A DNA stretch of 64,000 bases, taken from NCBI GenBank assembly GCA_040981125.1, contig JANRMQ010000001.1:930001-994000 (forward strand), read 5' to 3'. The DNA is from DASSBQ01 sp040981125. GTDB taxonomy: Bacteria; Nitrospirota; Nitrospiria; Nitrospirales; Nitrospiraceae. A program made the position numbers and the translations under genes. Position 1 is the first letter of the stretch. The number at the start of each line of letters is the position of its first letter. Below the pieces are notes generated by a model. The model searched no databases. It was not told the DNA's origin and saw only the letters and a program-made list of their open reading frames with translations. This document shows, piece after piece, positions 1-8,838 of this stretch.

Positions 1-772
1 TATCATCGACGAGGTTCTCACGGTCGGCGACGAACGGTTTCAACAGAAATGCCTCGAGCGCATTCAGACATTCCGGGCGCGGGGCAAGACTTTAATCGTC
101 ACGTCGCATGATGCCGGCCTCATTCAAAGCCTTTGCGACCAGGTTCTGGTCCTTGAAGAAGGGCGGGTCGTCGTACAGGGAGATCCCAAAAGCGCGTTGA
201 CGTGCTATCACGATCTCATGCGGGAACGCACCAATCGCCGGGCTTCTCTGGTATCGTCCAAGGCTGTCCTGCCTCATTTATTAAATGCCCAAGGGAGCCG
301 GCAGGGCACGCAGGAAGCCACCATCGCATCCGTCCGGCTGATCTCCAGGGGCAAGGAGATCGTCGAACCGCTCAGCAAGGGACAAGACCTCACCATCGAG
401 CTGGCGATCGAACTCCACGTTGCGTTTCCCGACCTGGCCTGTACCGTCGGCATATTCAGCGAAACCCATGTGAAATGCTTCGAGGCCGTGATCTCATCGA
501 TGAAAACCACATTCGGCGCGGTTCAGCACCACAGTCTGCTGCAATGCAAAATTGAATCATTGCCGTTGCTTCCGGGAACGTACTTTGTCAACGTGGGTCT
601 GTTTCCGACCGATTGGAGCTTCGTCTATGATTTTCATTGGCAGATGCATCCGTTCACCCTGATCTCTTCAGAAACACCGGGCATGAATGCGGCCGGAGTC
701 GTATCATTGCAGACCGAATGGGCTGTCACATCAATTCCGGCGAACGCCTTCCGATCGGCTTCATCCATGTGA
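1..772 (+). CDS. Polysaccharide ABC exporter ATPase, Wzt-like (5' end outside window)
   Basis: The open frame runs in from the left edge (first full codon at base 2) and gives about 256 residues. It begins at the Walker B/D-loop (IIDEVLTVGD), followed by the H-loop (VTSHDAG) and the usual end of the nucleotide-binding domain (LVLEEGRVVVQGDP). After a linker there is a beta-rich domain of about 150 residues placed like the Wzt C-terminal domain that binds the glycan to be exported. Walker A and the signature motif lie outside the window. With glycosyltransferases downstream, the likely role is energising export of an O-antigen or capsule glycan across the inner membrane. The family call is firm; the substrate is unknown. 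Confidence 0.85.
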   Translation, partial: IIDEVLTVGDERFQQKCLERIQTFRARGKTLIVTSHDAGLIQSLCDQVLVLEEGRVVVQGDPKSALTCYHDLMRERTNRRASLVSSKAVLPHLLNAQGSRQGTQEATIASVRLISRGKEIVEPLSKGQDLTIELAIELHVAFPDLACTVGIFSETHVKCFEAVISSMKTTFGAVQHHSLLQCKIESLPLLPGTYFVNVGLFPTDWSFVYDFHWQMHPFTLISSETPGMNAAGVVSLQTEWAVTSIPANAFRSASSM

Positions 773-955
773 CACACGAACATCTCTGCGGCTCATCATC
801 CATTCCGGACCGAAAATCTCAAGGGTAACAATGGCTCCCGCGAGACGCTTTAATTTGAACGGACGGACGTAGTAGCATAGCCGTCCACCAGGCTATACAG
901 GATCGGTTTCAACTTGCGCTTCGTACGCTGAACAGCCGCTCGAGGTCGTGACCCT

Positions 956-2140
956 ATGCCAACCGCCGTGCTTGATTTGGATTTTGCTCATCTTCCGCGG
1001 GAAATCACCGGGTTGGAGCGCTATCACGAAGCGTACATCCTGATCCGACTGCAGGGCGTCCCGATCGCGCGCATAACCCTCCCTGTCCTCGAAGGTCGTA
1101 TTGACGGCGTAGAATTAAGAACGGCGGCGGTTCAAGCCGGCGGATGGCAGCTTTGGGAGACATGGTTACACCAGTCGTTGGAATGGGAGCAGATCCTGCT
1201 GGCCCATCATCCGGTCCCCTTATCGACCATTGCCATATGCACACGGGATCGGCCACACGATGCTCGCCGCTGCCTCGAAGCGCTTTCACGTTTGGAAGAT
1301 GACGGGCAGGAATTATTGGTCATCGACAATTGCCCTTCCACCGATGACACTCGGCGGGTGGTCGAGACTTTTCCGCGCGTGCGCTACGTCCGAGAGGATA
1401 TTCCGGGACTGAATGTGGCAAGGAATCGCGCACTCAAGGAGGCGGCGCACGATATCGTCGCCTTCACAGACGATGACGCCGCTCCGGACCGCGGATGGTT
1501 GCGGGCACTGGTCCGGAACTTCAATGATCCTCTGGTGTATTGCGTAACGGGGTTGACGCTGCCGATGGAACTTGAGACGGACGCGCAGGAATGGCACGAG
1601 CGGTATAGCACGTTCAGCCGTGGCTTCAAGAGGCGCTCGTTCGAACGTGCCTCGATTAATCCCATGGCAGCCGGTCAAATCGGAGCCGGAGTCAATATGG
1701 CGATGCGCAAGAGTGCGATGGCGCTGGTCGGACCGTTTGATGAAGCATTGGACGCGGGTACACGAACCAGATCGGGGGGCGATTCCGAGATGTTTTCGAG
1801 GTTGCTCGCCGCCGGATGCCGCATTGTGTACGAACCGCGAGCGGTCAGCTGGCACCGCCACAGGCGGTCGTGGACTGAGTTGAGGAAGATGATCCACGGA
1901 TACGGCGTGGGAGTATATGCGGCTTGGACACGAAGTTTCCTTGTCGAGCACGAATGGTCCATGTTCCGCTTAGCCTCCAGGTGGTTTTTTGAAACTCAGC
2001 TCCCGAATCTTTTCCGTTCAGCCTTCTGGCGATCCTCGCCGGTGCACTTCGATCTGGGCCTCCTTGAGCTGCGAGGGTGTCTCGCGGGCCCATGGCATTA
2101 TCTCGCTTCACGCGCGGCCGTCCGCAAGAGAATACGATAG
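956..2140 (+). CDS. Glycosyltransferase family 2 with N-terminal accessory module
   Basis: Encodes 394 residues. Residues 1-85 form a small module (YILIRLQGVPIARITLP) that recurs in the next two genes. From about residue 90 a GT-A fold domain follows: nucleotide-binding start (LSTIAICTRDRP), ELLVIDNCPSTDDT, and the metal-binding acidic motif (AFTDDDAAPD), then GAGVNMAMRK and SGGDSEMFSRL, which resemble acceptor-side motifs of the family. A C-terminal tail of about 80 residues is helical. It should transfer a sugar from a nucleotide sugar to a growing surface glycan at the cytoplasmic face of the membrane. Donor and acceptor cannot be told. The ATG at 956 has only a weak GAGG upstream. Confidence 0.85.
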   Translation: MPTAVLDLDFAHLPREITGLERYHEAYILIRLQGVPIARITLPVLEGRIDGVELRTAAVQAGGWQLWETWLHQSLEWEQILLAHHPVPLSTIAICTRDRPHDARRCLEALSRLEDDGQELLVIDNCPSTDDTRRVVETFPRVRYVREDIPGLNVARNRALKEAAHDIVAFTDDDAAPDRGWLRALVRNFNDPLVYCVTGLTLPMELETDAQEWHERYSTFSRGFKRRSFERASINPMAAGQIGAGVNMAMRKSAMALVGPFDEALDAGTRTRSGGDSEMFSRLLAAGCRIVYEPRAVSWHRHRRSWTELRKMIHGYGVGVYAAWTRSFLVEHEWSMFRLASRWFFETQLPNLFRSAFWRSSPVHFDLGLLELRGCLAGPWHYLASRAAVRKRIR

Positions 2141-3468
2141 TGGACTGTGACGCGCCTGCCATCAGTATTGTGATTCCTACCCGTAATCGATGCGGCTCCC
2201 TTCGGCGCACTCTGGACGCATTGCAGACCCAGACCATATCCTCTTCAGCAATGGAAGTCCTGGTCGTTCTTGATGCCTGCACCGACGACACCCCGCGCAT
2301 GCTGGAACACTATAAGACGAATTTCAGCCTTCGGTCGCTGGCCCTCGATCCTCCGCACAAGGGACCTGCGACGGCGAGAAACCTCGGCGCTCGTTCCGCT
2401 CGAGGCCCCTTGCTTCTCTTCTTGGACGACGACGTCGTGCCGGACACCCGTCTCGTGCAGGCGCACATCGATGCGCATACGGCCACTCCGAACTGTGTCG
2501 TCCTGGGCCCCTATTTGCCTGTGTTACAGCGCAACGCGGACTGTTTCCGTGTTCTGCAGCAGACATGGTGGAACGACAAGTTTCTCTCACTCCAGCGGTA
2601 TGGCCACAGGTTTTCCTACACTGACGTCCTTTCCGGCAACCTTTCCATCCAGACACGCCGGTTTGCTGAAGTGGGCGGCTTCGATGGTGGTTTTCCGGCG
2701 GCGCATGAAGACTACGAATTGGGCTTGCGCCTGATTCAAGCAGGGGTCCGTATCATTGTGGCGAGAAACGCCACCGCACGTCACCATGAACATGAGCACA
2801 TGACCATTGACCGGTCATTCGAACGTGCACGGCTGGAAGGCCGCGCGGATGTACTCCTGGCGCGGCGCCATGCAAGTGTGGTCCACACATTGCTCTTTGT
2901 GGTCTTGCATGAACAGTCGGCTGTGCCCCATCGCATCATTCGTTCGCTGGCTTATGACCGCCCGTCGCTCGGCGATACACTCGCGAAGCTCCTCGGCTCT
3001 TTGCTGCCGCTGCTTGATGGATGTCGCTTCAGGACCAGTTTCCATAGGCTCTATAAGGCCCTGCGATACTATTGGTACCTGCGTGGGGCGGCACAAGAAA
3101 CCGGAAGCGCTGCCGCGGTGACTGTTCTGCTGGAAAACAATCGCCTGCGGAGTCAACAGCAGCATGAAATCGACCTTGATTTGCGCAAGGGTCTGACGGA
3201 AGCGGAGGCGGAAATGGATCACGAGCGCCCCGAAGCCGCACGACTCTGGTATGGTCGGCAATTCATTGGAAGGATACCGTTTGTGGCCGGGAGCGAACGA
3301 TTACGGAGTGAACATCTCAGGCCTATATTGGCGTCTTCTTTATCTTGGTCCTACCTAATGTGCCGTGTTATGGAGATCGCCGGCCAATCGCCTCCTGCGC
3401 GTTCCACCGAAGATTTGTTCCAATCCCTGGCCGCCGATGAGACTTCCCATGCCGGTAAAATTAATTGA
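2077..3468 (+). CDS. Glycosyltransferase family 2 with C-terminal accessory module
   Basis: Encodes up to 463 residues from a GTG at 2077; an ATG at 2092 is also possible. Either start overlaps the preceding gene, so the two are probably co-translated. The GT-A domain occupies about residues 25-290: ISIVIPTRNRCGSLRRTL, VLDACTDDTPRML, the metal-binding LFLDDDVVPD, and GGFDGGFPAAHEDYELGLRL near the acceptor site. Residues about 385-450 (YGRQFIGRIPFVAGSERL) match the accessory module that is N-terminal in the neighbouring glycosyltransferases, so here the module sits at the opposite end. Sugar specificity is unknown. Confidence 0.85.
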   Translation: MSRGPMALSRFTRGRPQENTIVDCDAPAISIVIPTRNRCGSLRRTLDALQTQTISSSAMEVLVVLDACTDDTPRMLEHYKTNFSLRSLALDPPHKGPATARNLGARSARGPLLLFLDDDVVPDTRLVQAHIDAHTATPNCVVLGPYLPVLQRNADCFRVLQQTWWNDKFLSLQRYGHRFSYTDVLSGNLSIQTRRFAEVGGFDGGFPAAHEDYELGLRLIQAGVRIIVARNATARHHEHEHMTIDRSFERARLEGRADVLLARRHASVVHTLLFVVLHEQSAVPHRIIRSLAYDRPSLGDTLAKLLGSLLPLLDGCRFRTSFHRLYKALRYYWYLRGAAQETGSAAAVTVLLENNRLRSQQQHEIDLDLRKGLTEAEAEMDHERPEAARLWYGRQFIGRIPFVAGSERLRSEHLRPILASSLSWSYLMCRVMEIAGQSPPARSTEDLFQSLAADETSHAGKIN

Positions 3469-5794
3469 CTGGGACCTTTCAGAGCCGCTGAAGGCGATCT
3501 GGGGGATGGAGGGATACGAAGGCGTCAGCCTGCTTATCCGCTATCACGGCAAACCGATCGGATGGGCCTATGCTGTCGGATCCAACCGCAGCTTTGTTTC
3601 GTCCGAGCAAGTATTGCAGGCGATTGACAACCAGATCAGTTGGCAATGTGTTGAGGCGGTATTAGGGGAAGTTCCCCGCGATATCGAGGAGGTGCCCGAT
3701 AAGAATCCCGCAATCAGTGTCATCGTGTGCTGCGGGGATTTGACGAGACGCATCACCGATTGCCTCGCCCACCTTCGGCAGATCGCATACCGCGAACGAG
3801 AGATCATCGTCGTTGATTATGGGACTCATCCACTGCCGGCCTCGGTGTATGAGCAGCATGATTGGCGCGTCATTCGCATGGAGCAAGCCAATCTGAGCCT
3901 GGCCAGAAATCGAGGAGCCGCTGAAGCTCGCCACGATATCGTGGCCTTTATCGATGCGGACGGCTATCCAGATCGTGAATGGTTGAATGGCATCGGTCGT
4001 GCGTTCGTCTCTCCCGGCATCAAAGCGGTCTGCGGCCTCGTGGTTCCCACAGAGTTAGAAACTCCTTCGCAATTTCAATTTGATCATGGAGGATACGGCT
4101 TCGGTAAAGGATTGGAGCGCAGGGTATGGCGAGGAAAACACTTGAACCAGCGCGAACTTCTCCGCGTTGAAGACTTCGGAAGCGGCGCGAATATGGCATT
4201 TCGTCGCTCGGCGCTGGATGAACTCGGAGGCTTTGATCCTCGGCATGACGTGGATTTAATCAGTGGAGGGAGCGAGGTGGAACTTCTGCATCGCTTCCTG
4301 GCAAACGGCCATACCTTACTGTACGAACCGAGCCTCCTCACATGGCATACCCCCAAGCGTGATCCCGAATCACTTCATCGTATCGCTTTCGAACGTGGAA
4401 AATCAGCGTGGCTCTACCTGTTCATGTGTTTTCGCAAACACACGGTGGGTCGCGGTGCGCTCATAGGATTTCTTTCGCAAGACTGGGCATGGCGACGGAT
4501 TTGCAAGCGCTTGTTTCGCCCAGGAAAGGCCACGCGAACATTGGTCCTCGCCGAACTGGCGGGCGCCTTGGCCAGCCCTCTCACGTTCCTAAAGAGCCGA
4601 AGGCGGTTCGGCAAGCTAGCCGCGGCCGCGCACGCTGCGTCCACCGCGTTGCAGCAATCCATCACCACGCGCCGGAGGAAGATCACCGAGACTGACTCAC
4701 CGGCCTCGGATCCCTCATTTGACGATCCCAGCCTAAGCCGGATCACGATTGTAAGGACCTGGTATCCTCATTGGGGAGCTTATTCAGGCATCCACCAGTA
4801 TCTGAAACATCTGAATCGGCGGAAATACCGCCCGGCGACCGTCCTGGTGCATGAAAACGACTCCCAATTTCCGATCCGAAGCAATCGGCTACGGAATTGG
4901 CTTCGTTATCGGTGCCAAAAGCACGACATGGCTTGGTATAACCTCAGCGATCTGCGGGCGGAGTTCTCCATTTTCACATCGTGTATCTTTGAGCGCCCGG
5001 ATATCGTGCACTATTTGGACGGGGAGCATGCCGCGCAGTGGATTCCCCGGCTCTCTTCTCTTCCGCCTCGCATTCGGCCGGCTTTCGTTGTTTCCTATCA
5101 CCAGCCACCCGATGTAATGGAGTATGCGGTTCGCAAACAGACTATCGGGCGTTTCGACCACGTCATCGCTGTCGCTCCCGAACAAGTAGACTTCCTGCAT
5201 CGATTCACATCGCCGACCAATGTGAGTCTTATTCTGCACGGGATCGATACGGACTTCTTCCATCCTTCTCCAAAGACGATTACTACGGATCGTATTAAAT
5301 GCCTTTCGGTCGGCCACAATTACAGGGATTATGCCACCATTCGGCAGGTGGCCATGAAGCTTCAGGCTAATCGCCGCATTGAGTTCCACATCGTCTCGGC
5401 AAAGGCCACAGGACTGGAAGGTTTCCCCAATGCCGTTTTGCATAACGATATCGATGATGTCGGCTTGCTGAAATTGTATCAAGAGGCCGATATTCTTTTT
5501 CTTCCACTCTTAAAAGCGACTGCGAACAATGCCTTGCTGGAAGGCATTGCGTGTGGTTTGCCGGTCATTTCTACCGCGCTTCCCTCGGTCAAGGCATATG
5601 TTCCCGGATCCGAAGCTATCTTGATCGATACCAACAATCCATCCCATTACGCGGATGCCGTCCTTGCCCTGTCAGAGGACACGCAGCGACGGCGGCAAAT
5701 GGGCAGGCTGGCTCGGCAGAGAGCCGAACAGTTGAGCTGGCAAAACATAACCGTCGAGTACGAAGCGCTTTATGCAAAGCTCGCGGGACGCTAG
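3449..5794 (+). CDS. Bifunctional glycosyltransferase, GT2-GT4 fusion
   Basis: About 781 residues from the ATG at 3449; an in-frame ATG at 3437 and a longer frame to 3365 exist but run deeper into the preceding gene. Order of parts: accessory module (residues 1-85, with VSLLIRYHGKPIGWAYAVGS), GT2 domain (about 90-350, with ISVIVCCGDLTRR and AFIDADGYPD, GSGANMAFRRSALDELGGFD), a basic linker, and a GT-B domain of family 4 (about 430-780, with the donor-site region NALLEGIACGLPVIS). The GT2 half is a paralogue of the gene at 956. A two-domain protein like this could add two sugars in succession to a surface polysaccharide. It overlaps both neighbours, so all four genes are likely one transcript. 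Confidence 0.85.
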   Translation: MPVKLIDWDLSEPLKAIWGMEGYEGVSLLIRYHGKPIGWAYAVGSNRSFVSSEQVLQAIDNQISWQCVEAVLGEVPRDIEEVPDKNPAISVIVCCGDLTRRITDCLAHLRQIAYREREIIVVDYGTHPLPASVYEQHDWRVIRMEQANLSLARNRGAAEARHDIVAFIDADGYPDREWLNGIGRAFVSPGIKAVCGLVVPTELETPSQFQFDHGGYGFGKGLERRVWRGKHLNQRELLRVEDFGSGANMAFRRSALDELGGFDPRHDVDLISGGSEVELLHRFLANGHTLLYEPSLLTWHTPKRDPESLHRIAFERGKSAWLYLFMCFRKHTVGRGALIGFLSQDWAWRRICKRLFRPGKATRTLVLAELAGALASPLTFLKSRRRFGKLAAAAHAASTALQQSITTRRRKITETDSPASDPSFDDPSLSRITIVRTWYPHWGAYSGIHQYLKHLNRRKYRPATVLVHENDSQFPIRSNRLRNWLRYRCQKHDMAWYNLSDLRAEFSIFTSCIFERPDIVHYLDGEHAAQWIPRLSSLPPRIRPAFVVSYHQPPDVMEYAVRKQTIGRFDHVIAVAPEQVDFLHRFTSPTNVSLILHGIDTDFFHPSPKTITTDRIKCLSVGHNYRDYATIRQVAMKLQANRRIEFHIVSAKATGLEGFPNAVLHNDIDDVGLLKLYQEADILFLPLLKATANNALLEGIACGLPVISTALPSVKAYVPGSEAILIDTNNPSHYADAVLALSEDTQRRRQMGRLARQRAEQLSWQNITVEYEALYAKLAGR

Positions 5795-7352
5795 ACCAAT
5801 AGATCTCCTGCTCATCCTCGTACTCGTTGTCTTCACGTGCGCGCCGGTCCACGCCAGCGAGCAACGGCCTGTTTCGCTCATTCCACAGGAAATTCGATAC
5901 ATTTCTCAAGAAGCCGGCGAGGTCGTTCTTGTGTGGGGCATTAATGACTGGAAAACGATGCCGGATGAACAGAGACCGGCCGGGACTCTTCTCAAGAAGT
6001 CGGTCATGCATACGCCCATGACTCAACATGACGATCACTTTGCGGTCACGTTACATGCGGAGCCCGGCACGATCGTGGACTTCGGTTTTTTGGTTACACG
6101 GACCAAGAACGGTGTCGATGTCCTGGTGTGGGAAGGCGACGGCAAGGATTCTTTTCATCAAAAAGTGCGTAGCGATCATGTCATCAGTGTGCCATCCAGG
6201 GTAAACCTCCTGCAAAGCGGTAAAATTCCAACGGATAAATGGGATTCCCTGCCTTACCTGATAATCCCCATATTGTACTTTTCGTTGGCAGTGAAGGCCG
6301 CCATCGCCCTTGTCAAACATAGAGACAAGGTATGGCGGCATCGAATTTTACTGCCGGCCTTTAAAAAGCCGCGCCGGCCTTCTACCGCGGGCAATGCGGC
6401 GCTTGTTGGAATCAGCCTATTGATCGGTTTCGCCCTGACGGAATTGACGCTTCAGTTGATGAATCCTCATGGAGGTTTTGGAGCAGCAAGACCTCTGGAG
6501 TGGCTTCGCAAGGGAGGGCAGGAGATCGACCGGTCGGTTATGCTCGATCCTACAGTGGGCCTTAGACCGAGACCAAGCGGGGGATTATATGATGAAAACG
6601 GGACGGTGATAAATTCCTATCCCGCCAAGAAATCTCCCGGCACAGTCCGTATTCTGGCGCTGGGTAGCGCGGCTGTATTCGAAGGCCAACTTATTGAGGC
6701 GCTCCGTCATAGTTATGCGGAAAAGGACGTGGAGGTTTGGAACGGCGGGATTCCTTCCTATGGGACCGTTCAGACGATTGATTTCTATCAACAGCATCAA
6801 TCCAAAATCCAGGCCGATAAGATCATTCTTTTCATCGTATCCGGCGATATTGAGACGACGCCCATTACTTACCGAGATGGCACTCATAATATCGTGGCGC
6901 TCGTCCCATATTTGCCCGCCAGTTCACTGAACTCATTCTTGTTTATCCACAGTCGTCTCTACAGACTTTTCATTGGCATACAAGCGTTCATCAGCACGGA
7001 GGCCGGAGTGCTTCAAGAAATCCGCGGCAAGCTGTCAGATTTGGCCGCATCATTGAAAACGGACCACAAGGATCTCTTAGTTGTCCTCCTACCGTTGCTC
7101 TACCCGGAAGAGATGTGGACTCCTGCGGAACAAGAGCGGCGAAACGCGATTCTCAATATGCTTGAGATTGCAGATGTTCAATACATCGACCTATTACCCC
7201 CGTTTCGCGCAGCGATCAAAGACAAACTTGACGTACGGGAGCATACCGGAAGCCCGTTTGCACCGACAACAGTCCTAGCGAATCGCTTTGTAGCGTATCT
7301 TGAGGAGCATGACGTCGCAAAAATACTTGATGCAAGAATCGAGCATCCATAG
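5772..7352 (+). CDS. Membrane-anchored SGNH-like protein, probably non-catalytic
   Basis: Encodes 526 residues and overlaps the fusion glycosyltransferase by 23 bases. Residues 1-29 look like a signal peptide (LLLILVLVVFTCAPVHAS). Residues about 35-130 are beta-rich (EVVLVWGINDW), reminiscent of a carbohydrate-binding domain. Hydrophobic segments lie at about 160-181 and 210-230. The C-terminal 230 residues have the layout of a GDSL/SGNH hydrolase: ILALGSAAVFEG at block I and NGGIPSYG at block II. The block I Gly-Asp-Ser is Gly-Ser-Ala here and no Asp-x-x-His is visible near the end, so the usual triad seems lost. It probably acts in polysaccharide modification or assembly in the periplasm; a binding role is an inference. 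Confidence 0.6.
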   Translation: MQSSRDARPIDLLLILVLVVFTCAPVHASEQRPVSLIPQEIRYISQEAGEVVLVWGINDWKTMPDEQRPAGTLLKKSVMHTPMTQHDDHFAVTLHAEPGTIVDFGFLVTRTKNGVDVLVWEGDGKDSFHQKVRSDHVISVPSRVNLLQSGKIPTDKWDSLPYLIIPILYFSLAVKAAIALVKHRDKVWRHRILLPAFKKPRRPSTAGNAALVGISLLIGFALTELTLQLMNPHGGFGAARPLEWLRKGGQEIDRSVMLDPTVGLRPRPSGGLYDENGTVINSYPAKKSPGTVRILALGSAAVFEGQLIEALRHSYAEKDVEVWNGGIPSYGTVQTIDFYQQHQSKIQADKIILFIVSGDIETTPITYRDGTHNIVALVPYLPASSLNSFLFIHSRLYRLFIGIQAFISTEAGVLQEIRGKLSDLAASLKTDHKDLLVVLLPLLYPEEMWTPAEQERRNAILNMLEIADVQYIDLLPPFRAAIKDKLDVREHTGSPFAPTTVLANRFVAYLEEHDVAKILDARIEHP

Positions 7353-7662
7353 AAGCGATGCCAACAACAAGCGGCCGCTGTAACACCGTTACGCCTCCGA
7401 CCTCACCCGCAAATTTGTAGTTGCGTGTTCAATTGAGAAGTATTATCATTCTCCACGCCATTCTCAATGCATAGATTGGGTTCGCAATCACACCGATTCC
7501 TTTCGGCCTTGAGGCCCATACGTGTTTCGCCCTGAAGATGCACGGAATCCAAAACGCCTAGTGAGGGACCTTTACAGGGAAAGTCTTAAAAGCAAAGCGG
7601 AACCACGCATCTTACACATCAATTATGAGATTCAGCAAAAATAAGGCCGGGCGCCGTAAACC
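7353..7662. other. Intergenic leader region upstream of tonB
   Basis: This 310-base gap separates the polysaccharide locus from the iron-uptake genes. It holds a Fur-box-like sequence (entered separately) and no convincing reading frame. No clear terminator for the upstream genes was found. Confidence 0.5.
7435..7453 (+). promoter_or_regulatory. Candidate Fur box upstream of tonB
   Basis: The sequence GAGAAGTATTATCATTCTC matches the 19-base classical Fur consensus (GATAATGATAATCATTATC) at 14 of 19 positions by direct alignment. A possible -10 (TATTAT, 7441-7446) lies inside it, so bound Fur would block RNA polymerase. It is about 210-220 bases before tonB, which heads genes for a TonB-dependent receptor, exactly where iron control would be expected. 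Confidence 0.55.
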
Positions 7663-8811
7663 GTGACGACGATGTCTCTAAATTTCGAGATTCTTCCAGA
7701 CCGAATATCGGGATGGCTTGTCTCTTTAGTCACGCATGCAGTCGTGACGGGCATGGCCATTCTACTGATGAGTGACCTCCAGTTGGCTAAGCAACCCGAG
7801 CCGTTTCGCTGGGAAGTCTCTGTAAGACCAACTTCGACCCCGCAAAAAGTTGAAGTTCCTTCGCCACCGACACCTACTCCCGCCCCCGCACCAAAGGTCG
7901 CTCAACCCCCTACCCCGGTACAGAAGGTGGCGACACCCACCAATACACGTGTTGAGCAGGTCCGGCCTGCCGCACAGGCCGTTCAAACGGTAACACCGGT
8001 TACCCATCAGGAAATCCGTCATATCGAGCCGGTGACGCACTCCAAACGCTTGCCCGTGGAAACTACACAGCCCCAGCCGGCTGTAACGCAAGAAATGTCA
8101 CCCAGTGCGCAGGTAGAGACCCGTTCCATCGCCACAAAAACAGCCGCTACACCGACCACAGAATCTGCTGTAACCGAATCCGATCACTCAGTTGTGCAAT
8201 CATCTCCCATGATCGAACAGGAGGTTGTCGAGCGAACGGATGCCGTAGCTACTGGACCGGTGGCTACCTCTGAGAGAAATGTCACAGAGGCGAGCGAAGT
8301 GATCACTTCTGTCTCTTCTCGGGTAGAAGTCTCAGCACTTGAGACCAAACCCGTTGTAGAGACTTCCTCAAGTCAACAGGCTATCGAAAGTGTTCCAGTC
8401 GAAACCTCCCTCGTAGAGACAATGCCGCTTAGTGAATCGTCTCGGGTTGAGCCGATGCCTCCGGCACCCATCCAACAGGCATCAATTCAGAATGTGCCCA
8501 TGCAATCCTTGCCTGCGGCAAAGGCCGATTATGATTGGCTACTCGACACCCTATGGAAGCGAGTTGAGAAGCTGAAGCGCTATCCACACATTGCGAGAGC
8601 CAATCGTTGGGAAGGCCTCGTCATTCTGCAGGCCGTGATAGACGGCAACGGGCAACTTCTCGATCTGAAGGTTGCAGAAAGCTCAGGATATGCGGTGCTC
8701 GACCAAGATGCAATGGATGTCCTGAAAAGGTCTTGTCCTCTTCACTTGAAGCATTCGTTGGGAAAGCCGCAGGTGGAGCTCCGAATTCCCATCAGCTATA
8801 AACTTCGGTAG
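7663..8811 (+). CDS. tonB: TonB energy transducer
   Basis: Encodes 382 residues from GTG 7663, or 379 from ATG 7672. One N-terminal membrane anchor lies at about residues 18-38. A long periplasm-spanning stretch of about 240 residues follows, first Pro-rich (PPTPTPAPAPKV) and then rich in Val, Glu, Thr and Ser. The C-terminal domain is typical of TonB (YPHIARANRWEGLVILQAVI, then SSGYAVLDQDAMDVLK). It would couple the proton motive force, through an ExbB/ExbD pair not present in this window, to the receptor encoded two genes downstream. The linker is longer than in E. coli TonB (239 residues in total), which may allow reach across a wide periplasm. Confidence 0.9.
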   Translation: MTTMSLNFEILPDRISGWLVSLVTHAVVTGMAILLMSDLQLAKQPEPFRWEVSVRPTSTPQKVEVPSPPTPTPAPAPKVAQPPTPVQKVATPTNTRVEQVRPAAQAVQTVTPVTHQEIRHIEPVTHSKRLPVETTQPQPAVTQEMSPSAQVETRSIATKTAATPTTESAVTESDHSVVQSSPMIEQEVVERTDAVATGPVATSERNVTEASEVITSVSSRVEVSALETKPVVETSSSQQAIESVPVETSLVETMPLSESSRVEPMPPAPIQQASIQNVPMQSLPAAKADYDWLLDTLWKRVEKLKRYPHIARANRWEGLVILQAVIDGNGQLLDLKVAESSGYAVLDQDAMDVLKRSCPLHLKHSLGKPQVELRIPISYKLR

Positions 8812-8838
8812 ACAATGGCGGAAACAGGAGGGACGGCA

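Noticed and set aside
7843..8500. Repetitive Val-Glu-Thr stretch in tonB as a DNA repeat
   Set aside because: The repetition is in amino-acid composition, not in exact DNA units, and is normal for a TonB linker.
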